Assembly (NCBI GenBank): GCA_910588855.1
Contig: CAJUSR010000007.1
Location: 107,537-171,536 of the forward strand
Length of the DNA stretch: 64,000 nt
Source of the DNA: an uncultured Kineothrix sp.
Lineage (GTDB): Bacteria; Bacillota; Clostridia; Lachnospirales; Lachnospiraceae
Direction: 5' to 3'
The translations under genes were made by a program, and so were the position numbers. Under the pieces are notes generated by a model. It saw only the letters and a list, made by a program, of their open reading frames with translations. It had not been told where the DNA came from and searched no databases. Positions 16,767 through 23,739 of the stretch are shown in pieces; position 1 is the stretch's first letter, and every line of letters begins with the position of its first letter.

Positions 16767-17954
16767 ATGAAAACGCTGGAAAGCAGATTGGGCGCGTTAA
16801 GAAAAAATGGCGGACAGGTCCGTGTGATGATTCTTGGCCTTGGAAGCGTAGGCAATTATCTGCTGAATTATTTGCTGTCTATGCAGGACGAAAGGCTCGC
16901 CATTTATGTGGTGGGGAGGGATGAAGAAAAGCTTTCCTGCGATGTGAATATTGCCCGGGTGGCAGCCCAGATTAGGGGGCAGAACCGGAGCGAGGTTCAT
17001 ATTGCGGCCGGTGTGGATTTTGAGTCGGTAGAAAAGATAGCGGAATGTCTGCGGATGTACGAGCCGGATATTATTGTAAACAGCAGCAGGGCGTATCCCC
17101 ATTTGAAATATGGGAGTATTTCTTGGGGCAGGGTAAGGGCTTACGGGATTTGGACGCCTTTGGCTGCCAAATATACCGGCAATATTATGAGGGCATATGA
17201 GCAGGCGGATTGCCATGCAATTGTGGTTAATACATCGTATTCGGATGGAGTGATTCCCTGGATGAAATCTGCAGGGGAAGCCTGCCCTGATTTTGGCAGC
17301 GGTAATGTAAACCATTTGATCCCCCGGATTCAATTTGCGGTGGCAGGCAAATATGGGATTAAGGACTGCTGGAACATAGATATCACTTATGCCACAGGGC
17401 ATTTCCACGATGTAGTAATCAGCAAAGAGGGGCATACGGAACAAGTGGAACAGCTAATTGCAATCCGGTATCAGGGGGAAATGCTGAAACCGGATATGGA
17501 TGAGATTTTTGGCGCCTGCGGTATTAAAATGCCTGTGGATGCCAAGCGGAATATGATGAATGCTTCCAGCAATTATGAAATAATAAGGGCGATTCTTAGA
17601 GCCGTAAGGGAGAAACAAAAGGTAAAATTCCATAGCCCGGGCGTTTTTGGGGAACTGGGCGGATATCCCGTTATTTTGGATGGGGAGGGAGAGGAAATCA
17701 GGGCATATATTGATGAAAGCCATTTCACTATGCAAAAAATGCGGGAGAAAAACGCGGATTCCATGTATCTGGACGGCATTGAAAAGATTGAGGGCGGTAT
17801 CTTGTATTATACGGATGAATTGGTGGAAAAAAGCGAGAAAGCGTTCGGCATTAAATTGATGAAAGGGGTTCCTTATAGAGAGGTGGAAAAGGCGGCACAA
17901 TTTTTAGCGGAAGAAGTGATTGAAAAAACAGTTTCCGGATGGGGGGCAACCTGA
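16767..17954 (+). CDS. Rossmann-fold NAD(P)-binding oxidoreductase, substrate unknown
   Basis: The 395-residue protein has an N-terminal dinucleotide motif G24-L-G-S-V-G29, a VVGRDEEKL strand end and a PDIIVNSSR segment, like saccharopine, opine or malate-type dehydrogenases. The C-terminal half (about 180-395) contains SGNVNHLIPRIQFAV and is not assigned. The operon makes phosphonoacetaldehyde but has no obvious aminotransferase, so this enzyme could be the one that reduces or reductively aminates it, as opine dehydrogenases do with oxo compounds. That is inference. The next gene starts one base after its stop. Confidence 0.7.
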   Translation: MKTLESRLGALRKNGGQVRVMILGLGSVGNYLLNYLLSMQDERLAIYVVGRDEEKLSCDVNIARVAAQIRGQNRSEVHIAAGVDFESVEKIAECLRMYEPDIIVNSSRAYPHLKYGSISWGRVRAYGIWTPLAAKYTGNIMRAYEQADCHAIVVNTSYSDGVIPWMKSAGEACPDFGSGNVNHLIPRIQFAVAGKYGIKDCWNIDITYATGHFHDVVISKEGHTEQVEQLIAIRYQGEMLKPDMDEIFGACGIKMPVDAKRNMMNASSNYEIIRAILRAVREKQKVKFHSPGVFGELGGYPVILDGEGEEIRAYIDESHFTMQKMREKNADSMYLDGIEKIEGGILYYTDELVEKSEKAFGIKLMKGVPYREVEKAAQFLAEEVIEKTVSGWGAT

Positions 17955-17955
17955 G

Positions 17956-19251
17956 GTGAAGACAGTTTATACTTGCTTTTGCACGGATATCATACATGAA
18001 GGCCATTTGAATATTATCCACCGCGGGATGGAATACGGAGAGGTGGTAGCCGGTATCCTGACGGATGAGGCTACGATACGTTTTAACCGTTTCCCGGCAG
18101 TCAGCTTTGAGGAAAGAGTGGCGATGGTAGAAGCGATAGAAGGGGTAAGCAGAGTCATCGTACAAAAGGAAGTTACTTATGATAAGGTGGTGCAGCAGCT
18201 TCGGCCGGATTACATCATTCATGGCGATAATTGGAAAGAGGGGCCTCTGCGTTTCCTTAGGGAAAATGCAAAGAAACTTATGGAAGAAACAGGAGGGGAA
18301 CTGATAGAAGTTCCGTACACCCGCAGCAGGGAAGCCATACATAAAGAAAGGGTACAGCGGGAAAAACTTGCCATGCCGGAATATAGAAGGAAAAGGCTTC
18401 GGCAGCTTCTAAAGATATGCCCAATCGTAAAATCGCTGGAAGTGCATAGTGGGATTACCGGACTGATAGCGGAAAAAACCATTGTGGAAACGGAAAATAA
18501 TTTAGAGCAATTTGATGCGATGTGGATTAGCTCTTTATGCGATTCTACGGTGAAAGGGAAACCGGATATTGAACTGGTTGATATGACTTCCCGATTCAAG
18601 ACGATTGATGAAGTAATGGAAGTCACTACAAAACCGATTATTTTTGACGGCGATACGGGAGGGTTTATCGAACATTTTGTGTATTCAGTCCGGACTTTGG
18701 AGCGGATGGGTGTTTCTGCGGTGATTATTGAAGATAAGACGGGGTTAAAGAAAAATTCTTTGTTTGGAACGGAAGTAGAACAGACACAGGATGATATCGC
18801 TCATTTTTGCGAAAAAATCAGGGCGGGGAAGGGCACTCAATTAACGGATGATTTTATGATTATAGCAAGAGTGGAAAGCCTGATTCTGGAACAGGGGATG
18901 GAGGATGCATTGAAAAGGGCAAGCGCTTATGTGGAAGCAGGGACGGACGGGATTATGATTCACAGCCGGAAGGAAAACCCGGCGGAAATTTTTGAGTTTT
19001 GCCGGAAATTCCGCAGAAGGGATTGCCATACGCCCCTTGTGGCGGTGCCTACTTCTTATCATCAAGTATTTGAAAAGGAATTGATGGAATATGGGATAAA
19101 TATTGTTATTTATGCCAATCAGCTTACCAGAAGCGCTTTCCCGGCAATGGAAAGGACAGCAAAAGATTTATTGAAATACCATAGGGCGTTGGAAGCGGAT
19201 GCCAAATTAATGCCCATCCGGCAGATTATTACACTAATAGATGAATTATAG
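17956..19251 (+). CDS. aepX: Cytidylyltransferase-phosphoenolpyruvate mutase fusion
   Basis: The 431-residue protein has two domains. Residues 1-135 are a TagD/ECT-type cytidylyltransferase with H14-E-G-H17 and the YTRSREAIHKE segment. Residues 150-431 are PEP mutase, which rearranges phosphoenolpyruvate to phosphonopyruvate: DGDTGG binds metal and E259-D-K-T-G-L-K-K-N-S268 matches the EDKxxxKxNS hallmark that separates mutases from isocitrate-lyase relatives. The start is GTG 17956 just past the previous stop; TTG 17920 would add 12 odd residues. This C-P bond forming step defines phosphonate biosynthesis. Mutase-cytidylyltransferase fusions are known in phosphonoglycan clusters. Confidence 0.93.
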   Translation: MKTVYTCFCTDIIHEGHLNIIHRGMEYGEVVAGILTDEATIRFNRFPAVSFEERVAMVEAIEGVSRVIVQKEVTYDKVVQQLRPDYIIHGDNWKEGPLRFLRENAKKLMEETGGELIEVPYTRSREAIHKERVQREKLAMPEYRRKRLRQLLKICPIVKSLEVHSGITGLIAEKTIVETENNLEQFDAMWISSLCDSTVKGKPDIELVDMTSRFKTIDEVMEVTTKPIIFDGDTGGFIEHFVYSVRTLERMGVSAVIIEDKTGLKKNSLFGTEVEQTQDDIAHFCEKIRAGKGTQLTDDFMIIARVESLILEQGMEDALKRASAYVEAGTDGIMIHSRKENPAEIFEFCRKFRRRDCHTPLVAVPTSYHQVFEKELMEYGINIVIYANQLTRSAFPAMERTAKDLLKYHRALEADAKLMPIRQIITLIDEL

Positions 19252-19310
19252 GGCGGCCTATCTTGGGTTTAGCCGGAGAAACCGGGCGGAAATGGAGAAA
19301 AGGTGAAAAG

Positions 19311-20438
19311 ATGAGAGCGGAAGATTTGCTTCGGATTATGAATGCGGATTTTTATACAGGGGTTCCGGATTCCCTTCTTAGCCCATTGTGCAATTGTCTG
19401 ATGAAAAAATATGGAGAAGATGGGGAACATCATGTAATTGGGGCAAACGAGGGGAACTGTACGGCCATAGCGGCAGGATACCATTTGGCAACAGGCAAAG
19501 TGCCGGTGGTATACATGCAAAATTCGGGGGAAGGGAATATGATTAATCCGGCAGCATCGCTGCTGCATCCGCAGGTGTATGGGATTCCTGTACTTTTTGT
19601 GATTGGTTGGCGGGGGGAACCGGGAACCTATGACGAACATCAGCATGTGTTTCAGGGTAGGGTGACGGAGAAGCTTCTCCGGGATATGGAAATGGACGTG
19701 CATGTAATCCGTAAGGATACAAAAGAAGAAGAAGTGAAGGCGGCAATGGACCGGTTTGGCCATGTTTTTGCAAAGGGGCAGCAGGCGGCATTTATTGTTT
19801 GCAAAGGGGCGCTTTCTTATGAAGAGAAAATGATATACCAAAATAGCTATCGTATGGTCAGAGAGGATGCAGTCGGGCATATTGCGGAAGCGGCCGGAGA
19901 GGATTTGGTGGTTGCCACTACAGGAAAGATAAGCCGCGAATTGTTTGAAATCAGGGAAGGGCAGGGGGCCGGGCATAGCCGGGATTTCCTTACGGTAGGT
20001 GCTATGGGGCATAGTTCCTCTATTGCGCTTGGCATCGCACTCCAAAGGCGGCCGGCAAAGGTTTGGTGCATTGACGGGGATGGGGCAATCCTGATGCATA
20101 TGGGAGCAATGGCGGTCATTGGCAAGGCAGCACCGGATAATCTGGTTCATATTGCGGTTAATAATGAAGCCCATGAAACGGTAGGAGGGCTGCCGACGGC
20201 AACAGGAACAACGGATTTATGTTTGGTGGCAAAAGCTTGCGGTTATCCCTATGTTGCCAGTGCGGACACTTTGGAAGGGCTGGATGAGGAGTTGGATAAA
20301 GCGAAAAAGAGGAAAGAGCTTTGTTTTATCGAGGTAAAATGTGCGATTGGGTCGAGGGGAGATTTGGGGCGACCGACTACAACAGCCTATGAAAACAAGA
20401 AAAAATTTATGGAGTTTTTGAGGGATGGTAAAAGATGA
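19311..20438 (+). CDS. aepY: Phosphonopyruvate decarboxylase
   Basis: The 375-residue protein is a thiamine-diphosphate enzyme. GANEGNCTAIAAGY supplies the activating Glu. G256-D-G258 with the downstream NNEAHET forms the ThDP-metal site. GVPDSLLSPL and NSGEGNMINP are typical of phosphonopyruvate decarboxylases. It converts phosphonopyruvate to phosphonoacetaldehyde, pulling the unfavourable mutase equilibrium forward. It starts at ATG 19311 behind GAAAAGGTG, about 60 bp after the mutase gene. It ends the operon. No phosphonoacetaldehyde transaminase follows. Confidence 0.95.
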   Translation: MRAEDLLRIMNADFYTGVPDSLLSPLCNCLMKKYGEDGEHHVIGANEGNCTAIAAGYHLATGKVPVVYMQNSGEGNMINPAASLLHPQVYGIPVLFVIGWRGEPGTYDEHQHVFQGRVTEKLLRDMEMDVHVIRKDTKEEEVKAAMDRFGHVFAKGQQAAFIVCKGALSYEEKMIYQNSYRMVREDAVGHIAEAAGEDLVVATTGKISRELFEIREGQGAGHSRDFLTVGAMGHSSSIALGIALQRRPAKVWCIDGDGAILMHMGAMAVIGKAAPDNLVHIAVNNEAHETVGGLPTATGTTDLCLVAKACGYPYVASADTLEGLDEELDKAKKRKELCFIEVKCAIGSRGDLGRPTTTAYENKKKFMEFLRDGKR

Positions 20439-20452
20439 AATTAAGCAGTTGC

Positions 20453-20520
20453 CAAAAGGCATGTCAAGCGGCAGCGCCGCCTGACAGATAACACAAAAAC
20501 CACATGCCCTGTGAGACAGG
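20453..20520. repeat. Hairpin repeat/bidirectional terminator between convergent genes
   Basis: GGCATGT (20458-20464) pairs with ACATGCC (20502-20508) around an inner GCGGC/GCCGC stem, and CCCTGT-gag-ACAGGG follows. The core at 20470-20498 matches 63949-63977 at 24 of 29 bases, so it is a member of the dispersed repeat family. It lies between the operon end and the convergent MerR gene and could end both transcripts. Confidence 0.6.
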
Positions 20521-20535
20521 GGAGGGAGGAAGGGA

Positions 20536-21279
20536 TTATTCGTTGGAATTTGTGTCTGTGATATAGGCATCAATTGCCTGTTTGGCAAATTCCGCGGTGC
20601 CTTCCCCGCCTGCCTGGTCAATATTTTTCTTCATCCGCTCATCGCATATATACATTTGCCCCAACCCATTTAAAATTTCGTCGGTACAATTGTAATAATG
20701 ATTTGTAATGAAATCCTGCAGTTTCTTAATTTGTTCTTGTACTGCCTGGTGGGCAGGCGGCAGGTGGCGGAGGGAACCGATTTCGGCAAACAAGCCGGAA
20801 AGCTGTTTTGCATTTTCTTCAAGTTCGTGGTTTGATTTCCCTTTCGCTTTTTTTTCATATTCTTTATACGCTTGGGTATTACCCCATTTTTCTTTGACCT
20901 CTTTTGCGTATTGGTCAATTTCTGTTTTGTCGAATGCTTTAAAATTCATCGCATGTACTCCTCCTTTTTGAATGGTACGGGCAAAAGAAATCAGCTCTTT
21001 CGTATGCTTCAATTGCAGCTCCAATAAGTGAATCTGTTGCTCAATAGCTTCTCCAGGATTGAAATCCGGGCTATCAAGAATGGATTTAATCTCTTTCAAT
21101 GGGATTTGCAATTCCCGGAACATTAAAATATGCAGCAGGCGGTCAAGGGCGGTATTGTCATATAGGCGATAGCCTGCTTCTGTTATTTTTGTAGGTTTCA
21201 GCAGCCCGATGGCATCATAATGGTGAAGGGTACGGACGCTGATTCCCGTGAGTTTACTTACTTCGCTGACTGTTTGCAT
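20536..21279 (-). CDS. MerR family regulator with TipAS ligand-binding domain
   Basis: The 247-residue protein has a MerR winged helix at the N-terminus (VSEVSKLTGISVRTLHHYD, then EAGYRLYD) and a dimerisation helix to about residue 105. A C-terminal TipAS/antibiotic-recognition domain follows (about 115-245; YAKEVKEKWGNTQAYKEYE). TipA-type regulators bind thiopeptides or other multidrug ligands and activate their own promoter. I start at the ATG at 21279, which has GGAG 6 bp upstream. The promoter with a MerR-type dyad is at 21366-21396. No obvious exporter target is adjacent. Confidence 0.9.
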   Translation of the reverse strand: MQTVSEVSKLTGISVRTLHHYDAIGLLKPTKITEAGYRLYDNTALDRLLHILMFRELQIPLKEIKSILDSPDFNPGEAIEQQIHLLELQLKHTKELISFARTIQKGGVHAMNFKAFDKTEIDQYAKEVKEKWGNTQAYKEYEKKAKGKSNHELEENAKQLSGLFAEIGSLRHLPPAHQAVQEQIKKLQDFITNHYYNCTDEILNGLGQMYICDERMKKNIDQAGGEGTAEFAKQAIDAYITDTNSNE

Positions 21280-21365
21280 AATTTTCTCCATTTCCGTACG
21301 GATTTTTTGCACAAAATTAATTTGGCTTACGATTTTGAGCGGTTTTATTTTCTGTCCTGATTTAT

Positions 21366-21396
21366 ATTGTAGACTATTACGTTACGTAAGAGTCAA
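21366..21396 (-). promoter_or_regulatory. MerR-type promoter and operator
   Basis: On the minus strand TTGACT (21391-21396) and TACAAT (21366-21371) are separated by 19 bp, the stretched spacing typical of MerR-activated promoters. The spacer carries an imperfect 23-bp dyad (21372-21394) centred on a perfect TTACGT-A-ACGTAA. It lies 87 bp upstream of the MerR/TipAS start codon, indicating autoregulation. Confidence 0.75.
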
Positions 21397-21599
21397 TGGG
21401 AAAATAAAAAATTTAAACGGATGTAAACAGGGTATGAATCCCTTTCGTATATTTTTTATACTTTGCCGAAAATCATCAATATATGGTATATCATACTCAA
21501 ATGCAATCCGCCATAATACCTTATCTTCTCCAATACCCATTTGCTGCTGCCAAATCCCCTGCCAAATGCCACATACCCCCAAACTTTGTGCCCCCTCAA

Positions 21600-21628
21600 T
21601 TTTGAATTTTTGAATCTTATGCTATAAT
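21600..21628 (+). promoter_or_regulatory. Promoter of the DUF434 transcript
   Basis: Extended -10 TGC-TATAAT (TATAAT at 21623-21628) with a TTTTGA -35 at 21600-21605, 17 bp apart. It points to the structured leader and the DUF434 gene. Confidence 0.55.
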
Positions 21629-21634
21629 AAACAT

Positions 21635-21795
21635 TATAGCAGCGTCGGTACGCGTCCGACCGAAGGGAGGACAAGTTCCGAAGCGAACCGTGCGCCTCCC
21701 CCCGGAGGGGTATGTCTGAAGGACATGATATAGTGGAATTGCTTACCGGCAGCAGTTGGGTGTGAAATGCTTAACGGTATATCATTTTAGATAGG
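21635..21795 (+). ncRNA. Candidate structured leader RNA, class unknown
   Basis: About 160 nt between a promoter and the DUF434 gene can fold into several stems. These are GTCGG/CCGAC; GGAGG/CCTCC enclosing a GC-rich stretch; CCCC-cgga-GGGG; ATGTC/GACAT; and an outer GATATA/TATATC that extends with TACCG/CGGTA. This density of GC-rich helices is unusual for the locus. It matches no riboswitch consensus I know. It might be a cis-regulator or an independent small RNA. Confidence 0.45.
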
Positions 21796-21820
21796 ATAGG
21801 GAAATGTGGAGGTGGCAATG

Positions 21821-22534
21821 ATGAGTACAGTTGTAAAGCGGGGGTATTCCCCTAATGATTCAAAGGAGTTTGGAAGCCAGTCAATTGAAAAATTACGTAA
21901 AGCAGGGGCTGATTTGCAGTATTTATTAAATCAGGGTTATCATATAAAGGGGGCGTCCACATTTGTGGGAAATCATTATCTGCTTTCCGAGCGGCAGAGG
22001 CTGGCGTTGGTAAGAACTGTTTCCTCAAAGGAAAGCATTGAAAGAAGGAAAACGAAAGAAATTATGGATATTCCTCATGGATGTACCGTGAATATTGATG
22101 GATTGAATACGATTATCACCCTGGAAATTGCTTTGTCGGATTCCCTGCTGTTAAAATGTATGGATGGAACCATTCGGGATTTGGCAGCGCTTAGAGGCAC
22201 GTACCGTTTGATTGATAAGACGGATGCAGCAATCCTCTTGATTGGAAAAATGCTGGAGAAAAATGCAGTGAATAAAGCGGTGTTCTATTTGGATGCCCCG
22301 GTATCCAATTCAGGAAGGCTGAAACAAAGGATAGAAGAAAAATTGCAAGGGTTCCACTTTAATGTACAGATAGAAGTAATCCGCAATGTAGATGGAACTT
22401 TAGAAAGTTTAGAAAATGTAATAACAAGCGATGCCATTATACTTGATAAATGTATCAGTTGGATTAATTTAAATGCAAGAGTGATAGAGGAGATGCTCGG
22501 AGGGTATCCGTATATTGATTGTTGCTGTCCATAA
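21821..22534 (+). CDS. DUF434 domain protein
   Basis: The 237-residue protein matches the DUF434 layout: an N-terminal conserved segment (about 15-75; NDSKEFGSQSIEKLRKAGAD, then RQRLALVRT) and a C-terminal half with IDGLNTIITLEIALSDS and FYLDAPVSNSGRLK, reminiscent of a PIN/NYN-like nuclease fold with acidic residues. Its function is not established. The start is ATG 21821, 7 bp from GGAGGT. It is a single gene with a long structured leader. Confidence 0.75.
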   Translation: MSTVVKRGYSPNDSKEFGSQSIEKLRKAGADLQYLLNQGYHIKGASTFVGNHYLLSERQRLALVRTVSSKESIERRKTKEIMDIPHGCTVNIDGLNTIITLEIALSDSLLLKCMDGTIRDLAALRGTYRLIDKTDAAILLIGKMLEKNAVNKAVFYLDAPVSNSGRLKQRIEEKLQGFHFNVQIEVIRNVDGTLESLENVITSDAIILDKCISWINLNARVIEEMLGGYPYIDCCCP

Positions 22535-22566
22535 AGATGGATTTTTGTGGGATAAAGGGCGAACTA

Positions 22567-22595
22567 TTGCATCCTACTATTTTATGTGGTATACT
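22567..22595 (+). promoter_or_regulatory. Promoter of the Rpn-family gene
   Basis: TTGCAT (22567-22572), a 17-bp spacer and TATACT (22590-22595). The predicted start near 22602 gives a leader of about 210 nt. Confidence 0.6.
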
Positions 22596-22601
22596 TACTA
22601 C

Positions 22602-22812
22602 AGAAGATAGTCTTGACCGAGGAATCTATCATCGGCCTTGTCTTCCGTATCAGATGTTCTAGCCGGTATTCGCCGGAATTTTTCAAACAAATTAAAATTA
22701 TAGAAAGATGCCGGCTGAATAGCTGTTAAGCCGCTTTGCTGAAGCCAGGCTGAGGCGGCGGTAGCCCGGGAAGAGAGAGTTTGCCAGATTCACCGGCATC
22801 GGGAAGGATGTG
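22602..22812 (+). ncRNA. Candidate structured leader of the Rpn-family gene
   Basis: The leader shows GAAGA...CCGA pairing with TCGG...TCTTC in the first 45 nt, then CCGG-tattcg-CCGG followed by a T-rich run. A 94-nt domain is closed by GATGCCGG near 22706 and CCGGCATC near 22800, with an inner GCCGC/GCGGC stem. The last stem ends just before the ribosome site, so folding could control translation. No known riboswitch fits. Confidence 0.4.
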
Positions 22813-22815
22813 AAG

Positions 22816-23703
22816 ATGAAAATCATACCACCGAAACATGATGAATGCATAAAGGAGATTTTCAGGAATAAGGTAGTTCTGAAACATTTTATCAGCGACA
22901 TTTTGGGGATTCCCGTAGAGGAAATCCGCTCCGTCCGTCTGATAAACACTTTCCTTTGGCGGAAGTACCGCGGACAAAAACTGGGGATTCTGGATGTGCT
23001 GGCAGAATTGGACGGGGAAGCAAAGGTTAACATTGAAATCCAGCTCAAAATAGTAGCCTACTGGGACCGAAGGCAAATATTTTATTTGTCAAAACTATTT
23101 ACCGAAAACCTTCTTTCCGGCGAAGATTATTCCCTTTTAAAAAGATGCGTGGGAATTAGCATTTTGGATTTCAATTTAACGGACAGTAAAGAGTATCATA
23201 ATACTTATTATCTGATGAACCGGAAAGGGGAGCTGTTCTCGGATGTTTTCGAGATACATACGCTGGAACTTGGTAAGAAGCTGGAAGGGAACAGGGCCGT
23301 GGATGATTGGATACGTCTATTTAACGCAGAAAGCGAGGAGGATTTGGGAATGATAAAGACGAAGAATAAAGGGATATTGGAAGCCATACGTGAAGTACGG
23401 GAGATAAACTTAAGGGGGCGTTTGCGCATGCGTTATGAAGCGCATGTAAAGGCAGCAAGAGATCAAAGGGCGCAGGAAAGCTACGCCCGGGAAATTGCCA
23501 TTAAAGAAGGGCTGGAACAAGGGATAAAACAAGGGATGGAACAAGGGATCGAACGGGGGATAGCACAGGGGATTGAGCAGGGGCAGGCAAGGGTGAACCT
23601 TTTATATAAGATTTTGATTGAAAATTCCCGCTCGGAAGAAATAGAGCGTGCGGTAACGGATACGGAATATCAAAAAAAGCTTTTTGAGGAATTTAGAATA
23701 TAA
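22816..23703 (+). CDS. Rpn family PD-(D/E)XK nuclease (recombination-promoting nuclease/transposase-like)
   Basis: The 295-residue protein opens with KHDECIKEIFRNKVVLKHFI. It has the nuclease core ILDVLAELDGEAKVNIEIQL, where D, then E-x-Q/K form the PD-(D/E)XK-type site, and YWDRRQIFYLSKLFTENLL, all typical of Rpn/YhgA-like proteins. The C-terminus has a Gln-Gly-rich repeat (EQGIKQGMEQGIERGI and so on) of six-codon steps, common in this family. Rpn proteins are DNA endonucleases that promote recombination, and some act in phage defence. No inverted-repeat ends or other transposon parts are visible. The start is ATG 22816. Confidence 0.85.
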   Translation: MKIIPPKHDECIKEIFRNKVVLKHFISDILGIPVEEIRSVRLINTFLWRKYRGQKLGILDVLAELDGEAKVNIEIQLKIVAYWDRRQIFYLSKLFTENLLSGEDYSLLKRCVGISILDFNLTDSKEYHNTYYLMNRKGELFSDVFEIHTLELGKKLEGNRAVDDWIRLFNAESEEDLGMIKTKNKGILEAIREVREINLRGRLRMRYEAHVKAARDQRAQESYAREIAIKEGLEQGIKQGMEQGIERGIAQGIEQGQARVNLLYKILIENSRSEEIERAVTDTEYQKKLFEEFRI

Positions 23704-23739
23704 GATAATTTTGTTTTTATGGTACAAAACGATAACCTG

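Noticed and set aside
19269-20174. 301-codon minus-strand frame
   Set aside because: It lies wholly opposite the phosphonopyruvate decarboxylase gene, whose motifs are clear, and has no recognisable protein features.
21382-21582. Minus-strand frame reading IAFEYDIPYIDDFRQSIKN
   Set aside because: It looks slightly protein-like but overlaps the MerR operator region and lacks a ribosome site. It could be a relic; evidence is too thin to list.
22816-23703. Rpn-family gene as part of an insertion sequence
   Set aside because: No terminal inverted repeats or target duplications were seen around it, and it has its own promoter and leader.
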